DNA from: Macrotrachela quadricornifera
Taxonomy: Eukaryota; Rotifera; Eurotatoria; Philodinida; Philodinidae
Length of the DNA: 64,000 bases
Direction of reading: 5' to 3'
Assembly: GCA_022393335.1 (NCBI GenBank)
Contig: JAJEKB010020941.1
Span: 298,938-362,937, forward strand
In this document: positions 21,645 through 31,702 of the stretch, piece after piece
Numbering within the stretch: the stretch's first letter is position 1
How the letters are laid out: every line of letters starts with the position of its first letter
Program-made: the position numbers and the translations under genes
Notes under the pieces: model-generated
Told to the model about the DNA's origin: nothing
The model's input: the letters and a program-made list of their open reading frames with translations, nothing else
Database searches by the model: none

Positions 21645-24431
21645 ATGGCGAAATCGACTCTTCTCGCTGCTTCATTATCGTCAACGTTGTCCACACTCCC
21701 AACACCTCATGCATTTGATCATCGGACGTCTACTTGGCAATCATATCGAGATAGGATAAACTTTTATTTCAAAGCAAACCGCATCAATGATGATGATGAT
21801 AAAAAATCGATGTTCCTGTGGTTTGTGGGTGATACAACGTACAAATTGCTCGAGTCTTTGATGTCACCAAATCTTTTAACTGATGAGAATTTGAAGTTTA
21901 CTGATCTAATTAAACAACTAGATTCTCATTACGACGCCACCAAGAATATTATGACATCCACGTATGATTTTTATTCATGCTACCAGAAATCTGGTCAACC
22001 ATTCGTCGAATGGAAAGCCGAGCTTTGTGAGAAGCTACGTCATTGTGGTTTTACAACATCGGCATTAAAGAATAAACCTCAGGATCGAGCTTTACGAGAT
22101 ATGTACGTAATTGGTGTGCACAATCCGAAGATTCGTCAAGCACTTCTCAAAGAACAAGATCCGGATCTCGAGTCAGCTGAGAAGATTATTCAACTAGCGG
22201 AACGACTCGAACAGGATGTCCGACATTTTCATTCACCGAACAATACCAGTAACCCGACCGTCGCAAAGGTTCAACCAAAAAAGGTATCGAACCAACCATC
22301 ACCAACAAGTGATAAATCATCTTCAACAACGACCAACGACCCGTGCCAATCATGTGGATCAACATCGCATACACGTAGTGAATGCAAGTATCGTACCTTT
22401 ACCTGCAATTTTTGCAAGTTATCCGGTCACTTGGAACGGGTATGTCGGAAAAAGAAAGATGGAAAAATCAAACCGAAGCGAATTCAAGGTCCACATCAGT
22501 TGAAATGTATTAGATGGAACAAATCTAGTTCAACGTCGATGACATTACCACTGCGTATAAATGGGCAAGATTTCGTGTTTGATGTCGACACTGGGTCAGA
22601 ACATACTATTGTCAGTTCAAAGGATTGGAGAAACCTTGGTTCACCAATGATGCGTCCATCCTCGTTGAAACTTGAATGTTACAGTGGTCAACCACTTGAG
22701 ATCCAAGGTGAATGCGATGTCCAAGTGGAATATGATGAACAAAGGTTCAATCTTACCATGATTGTCATTAAACGACAAGGATCACCTCTTCTTGGTTTAC
22801 GGTGGATCTCATCGATGCATATGGATTTAAATAGTTTAATCCATGGTATGAATGTGAACAAGCATCAAGTAAAAAAAGTTTACAGTCAAGTGAAACTTCA
22901 AGCAATCTTGGAAAAACACAAACAAGTATTTGATAAAGAGTTAGGTCACTGTACAAAGGTGCAGGCACACATCCAAATGGTTCCAAATGCCACCCCAAAA
23001 TTTTTTAAACCAAGACCTTTACCATTTGCGTATATAGATGGGGTCAAAGAAGAAATTCAACGTAATGTGAAGAGTGGTATTTTGGAACGCATTGATACAT
23101 CACAATGGGCTGCTCCTATCGTTCCGATTCGTAAACCCACAGGTAAAATTCGTATCTGTGGTGATTTCAAGGTGACGGTTAATTCTCAAATACTTATTGA
23201 TCAACATCCTATACCATCTATCGATGAACTCCTTACTCGACTGAACAATGGTGAAAAGTTTACGAAGCTGGATCTTACAGATGCTTACCTACAGGTCGAA
23301 CTCGACGATGAAAGCAAACAATTGGTTGTGATTAATACTCCACTGGGTTTATTTAGATACAATCGTATGCCATTTGGTATCGCTAATGCTCCGGCAATAT
23401 TTCAGCGCATTATAGATCAAGTCCTTGTTGGTATACCCAACAGTATTGCTTATCTTGATGACATACTTATCACGGGAAAGAACGAAGAAGAACATTTCAA
23501 GACAATGGAAGCTGATATTGAAAACTTGGCAAAATCTTGTCAGATTTGCGCAACATTAGCTATTAAACCTAAAGAAGATTTCAAACCATGGCCAGAACCT
23601 GAACATGTTTGGTCTCGAGTGCACATGGATTTTCTTGGACCTCTGTGGAATTCGAAATGGTTGGTCCTTATTGATGCAAAATCAAAATTCCCATTCGTTG
23701 CGGACATGGGAAATGACACAAGTGCAAGGAATCTTTCCAATGTCCTCGACCAAGCGATTGACTGGTTGGGTCCACCGACTACGCTAGTATCCGACAATGG
23801 ACCACCTTTTACGAGTTTTGAAATGAAAGAATTTTATGAAAAATATGGTATTCAACATTTAACAACTGCCCCTTACCATCCACCAAGCAATGGAATCGCT
23901 GAGCGATTCGTCAGATCTTTCAAAGAAGGAATGATCAAGGAACAACAATCTGGTCAAACAAACAAACTAAATGCCCTCAGAAATGTTCTACGAAATTACC
24001 GATGGACACCACATAGCACAACTGGTATCCCTCCTGCCGAAGCACTTTTTCAACGTCCAATTAGAACTGAACTAGCAAGGTTAAAACCATGTTCAACTGA
24101 ATTGAAGACGAAGCAAGCAAAATATGATATTGGACAAATGATTTGGATGATGAATCATCACCGAAACAAACGGTTCGAATGGAAAGAGGGAGTTATCAAG
24201 AGACAGATTGGTTCAGTGATGTATGAAATTCAGTTACCAAATGGACAGAGTTTTATACGACATCAAAATCAACTTCGATTTCGACAGGAACCAGCTAATC
24301 AACTACATGAATTCGAAGATTTACCAGATGATCTTCTGAATCACACCAAACCATCAACCTCAGTAGAACTACAATCACCTCGTTATCCACGTCGACAACG
24401 AAAACCACCTGAACGATACACACCGACATAA
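21645..24431 (+). CDS. Gag-pol polyprotein with in-frame RT/RNase H deletion
   Basis: 928 residues, ATG to TAA. Residues 1-220 are gag. Two CCHC zinc knuckles follow at about 232-266 (CQSCGSTSHTRSEC and CNFCKLSGHLERVC). The protease signature VDTGSEHTIVS is at about 313. The RT fingers and palm run from about 440: FTKLDLTDAYLQVEL near 538, FGIANAPAIFQ, and YLDD near 602. At about residue 620 (near nucleotide 23510) the frame passes straight into integrase: only the CQIC half of the zinc finger is left, then MDF near 659, SDNGPP near 715 and NGIAE near 751, giving D-D(35)E. The RT thumb, connection, RNase H and most of the integrase zinc domain are absent. The product probably cannot complete replication alone; gag and protease look intact. 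Confidence 0.9.
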   Translation: MAKSTLLAASLSSTLSTLPTPHAFDHRTSTWQSYRDRINFYFKANRINDDDDKKSMFLWFVGDTTYKLLESLMSPNLLTDENLKFTDLIKQLDSHYDATKNIMTSTYDFYSCYQKSGQPFVEWKAELCEKLRHCGFTTSALKNKPQDRALRDMYVIGVHNPKIRQALLKEQDPDLESAEKIIQLAERLEQDVRHFHSPNNTSNPTVAKVQPKKVSNQPSPTSDKSSSTTTNDPCQSCGSTSHTRSECKYRTFTCNFCKLSGHLERVCRKKKDGKIKPKRIQGPHQLKCIRWNKSSSTSMTLPLRINGQDFVFDVDTGSEHTIVSSKDWRNLGSPMMRPSSLKLECYSGQPLEIQGECDVQVEYDEQRFNLTMIVIKRQGSPLLGLRWISSMHMDLNSLIHGMNVNKHQVKKVYSQVKLQAILEKHKQVFDKELGHCTKVQAHIQMVPNATPKFFKPRPLPFAYIDGVKEEIQRNVKSGILERIDTSQWAAPIVPIRKPTGKIRICGDFKVTVNSQILIDQHPIPSIDELLTRLNNGEKFTKLDLTDAYLQVELDDESKQLVVINTPLGLFRYNRMPFGIANAPAIFQRIIDQVLVGIPNSIAYLDDILITGKNEEEHFKTMEADIENLAKSCQICATLAIKPKEDFKPWPEPEHVWSRVHMDFLGPLWNSKWLVLIDAKSKFPFVADMGNDTSARNLSNVLDQAIDWLGPPTTLVSDNGPPFTSFEMKEFYEKYGIQHLTTAPYHPPSNGIAERFVRSFKEGMIKEQQSGQTNKLNALRNVLRNYRWTPHSTTGIPPAEALFQRPIRTELARLKPCSTELKTKQAKYDIGQMIWMMNHHRNKRFEWKEGVIKRQIGSVMYEIQLPNGQSFIRHQNQLRFRQEPANQLHEFEDLPDDLLNHTKPSTSVELQSPRYPRRQRKPPERYTPT

Positions 24432-24439
24432 CAATCTTA

Positions 24440-24449
24440 AAGGAGAAGG
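24440..24449 (+). promoter_or_regulatory. Polypurine tract
   Basis: The run aaggagaagg directly abuts the 3' LTR start (TG at 24450), the normal position for plus-strand priming. Confidence 0.7.
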
Positions 24450-24719
24450 TGTTGATATGGGATTTCTCCATATCAATAGATCGGACTTTTCCCTATGATT
24501 TAGTATTAGATGTTGGATGTGTCCTATATGTCTTTTGTCCATGTCACTAGGTTATATCCAACATACGCACATATATATACATATATATGTCGTCTTTTCT
24601 TTTCGTTCGTTCACATTGTGTTTCTCTTCTCTTTTCTGTATTACGTATTCTCTCTCTATCAATACAAGTGTTGTTTTCGTCATTGAAATAAACAGAACTC
24701 ACCAACATCCAAACTTACA
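24450..24719 (+). repeat. 3' LTR
   Basis: 270 bp, identical by eye to 21307-21576 and followed by the target copy CTGAG (24720-24724). Confidence 0.93.
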
Positions 24720-24724
24720 CTGAG

Positions 24725-24993
24725 TAGGTAGGTTGGTACATCTACTAATGGTGCACAACATGTAGTGGCGTAACCACCGGGGGTGCAACACCCCCCTGTA
24801 AATTTTCATCGAAATAAGGAGTTTCCTATTTATCCACTATAAAATAGTATGTTTATGACCTTAGATAACATTTAATTTTACGCGCACTGGAGATAAGAAC
24901 TTTTTTTGAATAATTGTTGTGAGCGTAGCCGCCTTTGGCGGCAAAAATATTAAAACTATAGGTTCCCAGAAACGATTCTGATAGTTCGTCTCA
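24725..24993. other. Flank with hAT-like terminal motif
   Basis: No gene. The stretch gtagtggcgtaaccaccggg followed by gtgcaacaccccc at 24760-24797 resembles the AGTGGCGTA...CCGGGGG ends of some hAT elements. I found no partner end or duplication, so this is only a hint. Confidence 0.3.
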
Positions 24994-25950
24994 TTAACCC
25001 TTTAAGTCCCAGTAGGACATATATGTCCCACCTAGCGAAAATTTCTAATTTTCAAAAAATTTCAACATGCTAGTGGTTTTTAGGATCTAGAAGGAATATT
25101 TTCAACAAATGTTCGTAGTTAAGGCATATTTGTGCAAGATTGTACAGACATCTGTATGAATAAACAATATCGAAAAGTGTACTGAGGTATCTTCATTTGA
25201 TTTCAAAAATTTTCCTTGAAAAATTCGTGTTTTGACTCATTGTGTCGTGATAAAACCTAACTGTTTTCTAAAATATAATGGATTGAGACTGTGACGAAAT
25301 CTTATCCGATGAAAATGAAAATACAATTAGTTCTCATGAGTTTGAAAGTAGTAGTTTTGAAGATAATGATTCATTAATCGAAGAATAAAACCAAAATTCA
25401 ATGGATGGTTCTGGAGAATGCAAAGTTGACAACTCAAGTTTCTCTACTTCTTTCAATTATTTTAATGAACATGCACTAGGAAACAATATAGATCAACCAA
25501 TAGATTCCTTTTTCAAATTTATAAGAATATTTTTTCATTTCCTTGGTAAATTAATTTATCTATCATAGACATCTTTCTACTAGTAATATTAGTATTATAG
25601 AATATATATGTCATCTATTAGTACTGCACTGATAGGTAATTATTGTAGTAAAAAAGGGCTGATAAGAACTTTGGCAATAAGTAATCAGAAGAAGGTGCAC
25701 TTCGAAAAGAACATTAGTGATACGGAAATTGTAAAACACCACAACTGTTAGCTCATAGGCCAGAACTTATTTCAACTCGTCGTAGATGTGCTTATTGTAG
25801 TACGAAAGAAAGAGAAAAAAGAACGGATGAGATGTGTACTTATTGTAGTGTTTGTTTATGTGTAAAAATTTATTTTTCTTTGTATTATCAAAACTATGTA
25901 TATCAACATTGAAATGAATAAATATATAATCATACAGTTTTTTGTTTTAA
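24994..25950 (+). mobile_element. piggyBac remnant, internally deleted
   Basis: The left end TTAACCCTTTAAGTCCCAG starts at 24994. Downstream an acidic Ser-rich N-terminus reads DEILSDENENTISSHEFESSS (25292-25355; first 20 residues match), as piggyBac transposases begin. At 25745-25890 another frame reads RPELISTRRRCAYCS, then TDEMCTYCSVCLCV: the C-terminal cysteine-rich zinc-ribbon domain of piggyBac transposases that binds the terminal repeats. The whole catalytic core between them is gone. I did not find a clear right end, so the end coordinate is approximate. Confidence 0.65.
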
Positions 25951-26235
25951 CTTAACCAGAGGTTTTATAATATCATCTAGCTACTTAATAGTATATTTTA
26001 TTAAACTTAAATTCGGTAGAAAAAAGTCAGGACTCATAGGATGAAAAGATGAATCTACTTAGAAACTTTGATCCTGTCAAAATAATGATTTTTCAAAAAA
26101 AAAATAAATTTGAGACGACGAAAGTCTCGAGTTTTCTTACAAATATTCGGGCAGCAATTTCATCAACTCTGCGAAAAGGATATTTTTGGTGTTTTCAAAA
26201 CGTTCAAGATTTTTATATTTGAAAAACATCACCTT

Positions 26236-27605
26236 TCTGTTTCTTCTCATCCGACAATGAATGAGTTCGCACATCTTCAACTTCGATAACTTCCTAGATT
26301 GTTTGTAAAGAGATTTTTCCTATGTCAAAAGCTTCATTCCTAATAAAACTCGCCAGTATGATGGTCTTCACCGGTAAATGTTGTGAGGAACTTGTGAATT
26401 TCTTGAGACAATACTTTTCTCTCTAAAAAGATTATAAGAAAAAATAGAAGTTCTCATTTCAAAAACATGCATCGATTTCTCGAAACATCAATGTTTCTGT
26501 TAGGGTACCACAAGATCCGTGTTAGCTGCAACTCTTTTTCGTTTGCACATCCATTTTCTACCTAAATATTTTTTCATTTTTGTTGCCATTTATTCGCGGA
26601 TGACCTAGCCCTCGTTTTTAAAAGGTTATTTGGAGAAAAAAATTTCTCATAACATTATTTGACTAGAGGAGCAAGCAAAACTTGCTATGCAAGCATTAGC
26701 CAAGTTTCAGAAGATACGATACAGCCTGTTAATGTTGAAAAAACAAAAGCAATGCTAGTCCATAGTGTAGTTTCTTCTAGCTACCCAAAAATTTTCTACG
26801 AAAACAAAGAAATTGTTTTTGTTAATTTTTTCAAATATCTAGGGTTATTTTATGTATCAAACTAGGCCGGGGTATGTTTATAAAAGTAAGACTTTCTAAA
26901 ATAAGAAATGTTTATGTTGCACTGAAAAAGCCATACAGAAGAATACCGTTGCTAGAATCGAAAATTCGAAGGCAACCTTTTTTTTGCATTTGCACTTCTT
27001 CATTTTATTTGGTTTTTCGTTTAATGAAAAATAGAGGAATGATATAGAGCATATATATCGTACTGGTCATAGGATTGTATACGGTCTCTGGGGATGGGAG
27101 GATTTTGTGACTTTAAGTCTCACTAGAGACAGAGTGCTTCTCGACTATTGTATGAGATTGAAAGGTCATCTTGATATATTCCGAAGCGACTGCATATAGA
27201 GAAACTTGGGAGGCGTATCATGTTGCGACATCACCAGATAGAGTTCGTTCTTACTATAGATCTATGGGATTTCAAAAGAACCGTATATTTCGTAATCGTT
27301 TGGCACACCAAGCTCATCACACAAATCTAGATCTTTTCTCTTTCTTATGCGATCATGAACTTCAGAAAAATATATATTTCGTTCTTCTTCTTCGCTTTTT
27401 ATTGAAGGCGTTGTAGACAAATACGTCTATCCACCGTGATATATATCTATACTGTATAGATGACTTTTTATCTGTTCTGTTTTTTTTTTCTTTCTTCATT
27501 CTATCCTTTTCTGATTGATGCGTCCAGAAGGAGCGATATTATTATCTCTATATTGAATTCTTGTTGACCCTTTTTGGAAACAATAAACTTATTCAATAAA
27601 AAAAA
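26236..27605 (+). pseudogene. Non-LTR retrotransposon reverse transcriptase, 5'-truncated
   Basis: Broken RT gene. Near 26500-26600 a frame with one shift reads a GVPQGS-like block (RVPQDPC), then LFADDLALVF, the RT active-site box. After it come VEKTKAMLVHS and KYLGLFYVSN (26720-26860), the thumb-side blocks of LINE-type RTs, and a C-terminal piece at 27171-27416 (WEAYHVATSPDRVRSYYRS). Several stops and frameshifts make it inactive. The region ends with caataaacttattcaataaa and an A-run near 27600, a plausible LINE 3' tail. The 5' boundary is approximate. Confidence 0.65.
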
Positions 27606-27690
27606 CAAATATTTGCGCAAATTTTTCATTTTAAATTGTCCATTTACTAAAATCACATTTCTACGATATTTTTATCGTTAGGTTTTTTTA

Positions 27691-28881
27691 TTACGTTTGG
27701 GGTGATCGCACTTTTATATTCAATTTCCATAGACATCTTCCAATCAATGACGAATTCCAAAATTCTGATAGATACACTGGACACAAGTAAATATAAAAGT
27801 AGAATGTTGATATAAATGGTATAGTCGCGAGTATGTTGAAGGCGAGATGTAAGCATGCTACGAGAAAAGTACCGCCTGTAGAACAATTCATCATAAACTC
27901 CAGTATGAAACTTGGTAACAATGCAAGAACTTGAATTAAATATGGAATAAACAAATATTTATGCCTTTTTAAAATTAGAATAATATGTTTTGATAAAGAA
28001 TCATCATCAATGAATGTGCATCGATGCTTTAACAAATGTACTATCACTGCAACGTGCATTAAAATGTAAACGAAGATAAAAGCAGCTAAATGGACGCATG
28101 AAATAACCATGAAAATTATGTAGCCAAGTGAAGTAAAATTGACGCATTCAAAACTTGGAAATTCTTCAATTTGATTTTGACGTACAGTAAAAATGCCCGG
28201 TAATGTACTCAACGAACATACGACTATGATAACTATTGTTATAATAAATGAGCGTCGTCTTGTATCGTATAGTCCGTAGTGAAAGCACTCAACTAGCATG
28301 CGTTCAATAGCTATACTAGCAGTGAACCAATTGTACATGTAAATTAGAGATACATTTATGTGTTTTCCATAAATGAGACAAGATATCTTAGCAAATATAT
28401 AGAATCTTGGTAAGTTTATCAAAAAGATGTTTAATGAAACGAATACCACGTGTTCTATACCAAAAAGTATAGAAATCATTGATAGCATTATTAGATGTAT
28501 ACCTAGGTTTGTTATACGTATTTTGTTACTACATAAACATGTTTGTAGACAGACTACACCATTTATAAGTAAAAATATTGATAATATAATATCGATGATG
28601 AATAGAACAAAAGTACCGTTCGATGTTTGGATAGATTGCATGGACAAAATCCATAAATTTTTAGAATACTTTTCTTCTTCACAAGAATTTCCAGTAAAAC
28701 ATGGTAGACAAAAACATCTGCTGGAATTACTTACTTCATTATAGACACAATAGCCATGTTTTTCTTTGCAAGTGTCATTTTCAGGTTTACATAATGTTAA
28801 ATTGTAAGCAACCAGACAAGCAGTAATGTTTCTTGTACATAGCATTTCACTCATCATAATGTAGGTACATGGTCCTTTCAA
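27691..28881 (-). CDS. Seven-transmembrane receptor with extracellular EGF-like module
   Basis: The open frame spans 396 codons; the first (28881) is TTG, so translation more likely starts at an ATG near 28857 or in an upstream exon I cannot see. The N-terminal ~70 residues are extracellular, with cysteines in EGF-like order (CKPENDTCKEKHGYCVYN, then RCFCLPCFTGNSC). Seven hydrophobic helices follow: FVLFIIDIILSIFLLINGVV; LGIHLIMLSMISILFG; ISLIYMYNWFTAS-type helix 3 ending in SIAIERML, where the DRY motif sits as ER; SFIITIVIIVVCSLSTLPGI; GYIIFMVISCVHLAAFIFVY; YLFIPYLIQVLALLPSFIL; and HLAFNILATIPFISTFYFYI, with a P..xxY-type end. This is a rhodopsin-class-like GPCR; the ligand is unknown. A canonical signal peptide is lacking, which supports a missing first exon. 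Confidence 0.7.
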   Translation of the reverse strand: MKGPCTYIMMSEMLCTRNITACLVAYNLTLCKPENDTCKEKHGYCVYNEVSNSSRCFCLPCFTGNSCEEEKYSKNLWILSMQSIQTSNGTFVLFIIDIILSIFLLINGVVCLQTCLCSNKIRITNLGIHLIMLSMISILFGIEHVVFVSLNIFLINLPRFYIFAKISCLIYGKHINVSLIYMYNWFTASIAIERMLVECFHYGLYDTRRRSFIITIVIIVVCSLSTLPGIFTVRQNQIEEFPSFECVNFTSLGYIIFMVISCVHLAAFIFVYILMHVAVIVHLLKHRCTFIDDDSLSKHIILILKRHKYLFIPYLIQVLALLPSFILEFMMNCSTGGTFLVACLHLAFNILATIPFISTFYFYIYLCPVYLSEFWNSSLIGRCLWKLNIKVRSPQT

Positions 28882-30091
28882 AATGAATTATTTGTATGTG
28901 AAAGAAAAGAATGAATTTTAATGATGTATCACCTGTTTACTTCTATATTACACAATGTTAATCAGGTTGTGCAATCATTCGATGCATATATAAACTTTTA
29001 TTTTTTCTCATCTCACGCTACATTTCTTCACTTCTTCTAAAATGTTTCAATGGTGATTTTGAGGATAGTTAAATCACATAATTCAATGAATATGCAAAAT
29101 TGTAGAGACTATTTTTGACAGTTAAACTTTGAACTTTTCTTTCAGTTTGTATCGTCATAAAAAATTCTGGCTTCATAAAGAAGTCGAATCGATTTTCTGT
29201 TTCAATATTAATATTGATGAGAGGAAAAAATTTCATACGTGAGTAATTATTCAAACTAGTGTTGACACTGTATAAATCATCGACTAATTCAAATTAGGTT
29301 AATTTTAAACATTAAAAATAAGAGTTAATAGTCTTTAGACTAACACAATTTGTACGTTAAATAAGAAGGTTTAATAAAAAAGATTTGATTGACAGTTTCG
29401 TTTAGTTATTGTAAAGCCACTTTTTATTAATGAATACTAGGTTTGACTTTTTTCTAAAATTATTACCGCATGTATTATAAATCTTGAGCTGTAGTAAGAA
29501 CTGAAAGAAAGATCAATTACTTCTTCTGCTTATATAAGAAAACTTTTACTACTGGCATAGTTCAAATAACCTAACTTTTTATATATGCAAGATGATCATT
29601 GTGCTGCTCGGAATCAAGCATCAAAGTTTAATCATTAAAAATACTCTCTAAAATTTTCATACTCATTGAATTATGTGTTTCTAAATTATCTTAATAGGTC
29701 AATTCATTTATGAAAAAATAATGATAAATTATCACTGGATTATATAATTGCGACAAATTGTCCGATCATCTTACAAAAAGTCGAAAGTTATTACATTTCT
29801 CCCAACTGGAACGGTGAAAGACTAAAATAAACATGTTATTTATATTTCACAGATGCGCCTTGTAATAAACATTACCCCAATTCTATTTAAGTAAAAAATA
29901 TTTGTGAATTATTTCAAATACTCAAAGAAGATCAAAAGATGTTTAACTCCAACTATCATTGTTCATATGACACAGATAGGATGCAATGATGTCAACCGCA
30001 CGAAAATGGCATGCAAGCAGCTAACTGCTTATTTATTGTCTTTTGAAAGGCGGTAAAAATTTTCTGCATCGCACAAAACGCAAATTTGATC
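28882..30091. other. AT-rich intergenic stretch
   Basis: No supported gene. An upstream exon of the minus-strand receptor could lie near 28930-28990 (donor- and acceptor-like motifs are present), but no open frame with a signal peptide was found. Confidence 0.35.
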
Positions 30092-30721
30092 TTACGAGGG
30101 AAGGGTCCCAACTGTCTAATCACTTTTGAGCCGAGACTATGTGCGTTATGTAGACCTAAATGAATTATGAATACTCTGAAAAAAGTTCGGACCGCTAGCC
30201 TATTGCTACGGAGATATTGAACTTTTACAGTATTCTTTAAAAATAAATGCCGTGGCCCCCCACAGCGATACCAGAAAAACTGATTTTTGAATTTCGACCT
30301 GAAACTTTCAATAGAGATAGACCTCAATGGGAATAGTTTATTGTGAATGTTTATGAGATTTTTTCATCTGCTTTTATCTTAAAATAAGAGCATCAAATTT
30401 GCCAGTTTATAGAGACTAGCTGTTCATAACTGTATCTTAGGATAGGAAGGGCGAAAATATCTGAAATAGTCACAGTAAACTATTCTCATTGAGGTCTATC
30501 CCTATCCTAAGTTTCAAGTCGAAATTCGAAAATCAGTTTTTCTGGTATCCCTGAGGAGGACCACGGCATTTTTTTAAAAATACTGTAAAAATACAATATC
30601 TCCATAGCAATAGGCTAGCGGCCCGAATTTTTTTCAGAGTATTCATAACTCATTTGAGTCTACATAACGTGCATAGTCTCGGCTCAAAAGCGATTAGACA
30701 GTTGGGATCCTTCCCTCGTTA
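30092..30721. mobile_element. Foldback MITE with CGAGGGAAG ends and TTA target site
   Basis: The element 30095-30718 starts CGAGGGAAGG and ends with the inverse, flanked by TTA on both sides. The arms are about 250 bp (30095-30345 and 30475-30718) with an unpaired centre of about 130 bp. Arm copies differ by a few percent. A different element at 60749-61372 has the same nine terminal bases and a TGA duplication. The 3-bp T-N-A duplication suggests PIF/Harbinger or a related superfamily. Confidence 0.75.
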
Positions 30722-30777
30722 GAAAAAGATCTTCCATTCTGACTCAATACTTAAAGATAATCATCTAATATATTTTG

Positions 30778-31119
30778 TTAATTATGGTCTAACCACCTTG
30801 ATATATTTTCTTCTTGTGGTTGATACTTTTGATATTTGAGTGTCCGACAGACGAAACAAGACAATAATGGCATTGGTATATTTTTACCTATGTATAAATG
30901 GTACTTGTATAGTGTCACTGACTGAGAGACAGAATCAAAATCTCGCCACACTATGTCTTTCTCCGGTGAAGAATGTTTCGCATACCTCACCGAAGAAGTT
31001 GTGATGTCGAAAAGTCCAAGACGAGCCGTAGAAAAAAGAAAGTACTGATAATGTATTCGAATGAAATCTAGGATAGATGCTATATTTTGACAGTCACTTT
31101 TGAATGACAGTTTAGTCAT
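30778..31119 (-). CDS. Hypothetical protein, 113 residues
   Basis: Opens at a true ATG (31119). The composition is mixed and not obviously AT-driven (RLGLFDITTSSVRYAKHSS), but there is no signal peptide, helix or known motif. It could be an exon of a gene whose neighbours I did not detect, or chance. Confidence 0.25.
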   Translation of the reverse strand: MTKLSFKSDCQNIASILDFIRIHYQYFLFSTARLGLFDITTSSVRYAKHSSPEKDIVWRDFDSVSQSVTLYKYHLYIGKNIPMPLLSCFVCRTLKYQKYQPQEENISRWLDHN

Positions 31120-31544
31120 ATCATCTTATACGACTCTATATCTTTATAACATTTCAAATAGTTTATTTTACTTATGAAACAATCATAAGAATCTACTTAC
31201 CGAAGTCAAATAATAAAAACTTTAGTAATACGTAACTATCGATTTTATATATATGATACTATTTTCTTCTTTCATTAAATAAATTTCATTTATTATTCAT
31301 ACGTCGTAATACTATTTTGCCTTCCTTTACTTCCTTTTTTCGCCTTGTCTTTATGCTTAATTTTTCGAATGACGCGCTTAATTTCTTTTTAATTTTTTTT
31401 TTATTATGCTAGTGAATATAACATTCGGAAGTGCTTACATAGCAATAGAAAGAGAAATCGAGATATTTAAGCTAAAAGCTACATTATTAATGCAATGCGG
31501 TACTTAATTTGTCATCAGTGTAATTAATTCCAACAAAACTTAGG

Positions 31545-31680
31545 TCATGCTTGTAAGGGAATTAAAGAAGGAAAAGAAAAAATGGAAGAGGAAAAATAAG
31601 AGAAAAAGGAGAAGAAAAAAGAAAGAAAAAGAGCGATACAACAGGAAAGAGAAAAAAAAAGGAAAAACGAAGGCTGACGT
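31545..31680 (+). repeat. Purine-rich tract
   Basis: About 135 bases are almost all A and G on the plus strand (aagaaggaaaagaaaaaatg and similar). It translates to a Lys/Arg run with no sign of being a gene. Such tracts can form triplex DNA or be old poly(A)-derived sequence. Confidence 0.6.
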
Positions 31681-31702
31681 ATTACATGTGTCATTAAACG
31701 TA

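Larger units (their letters stand above)
21307..24719 (+). mobile_element. Ty3/gypsy-like LTR retrotransposon, internally deleted
   Basis: Complete insertion with two 270-bp LTRs and a 5-bp target duplication, CTGAG, at 21302-21306 and 24720-24724. The LTRs start TG and end CA and look identical over their full length, so the insertion is recent. A primer-site-like attggcgacgagattga follows the 5' LTR, and a purine tract aaaggagaagg precedes the 3' LTR. The single ORF runs gag, protease, reverse transcriptase, then jumps in frame into integrase, so RNase H is missing. The protease-RT-integrase order places it in Ty3/gypsy. There is no env-like frame. Confidence 0.93.

Noticed and set aside
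22186..23797. Antisense and +1 frames inside gag-pol
   Set aside because: Shadow frames of the coding sequence with no independent features.
28427..28744. Plus-strand ORF opposite the receptor
   Set aside because: Antisense shadow of the seven-helix coding frame.
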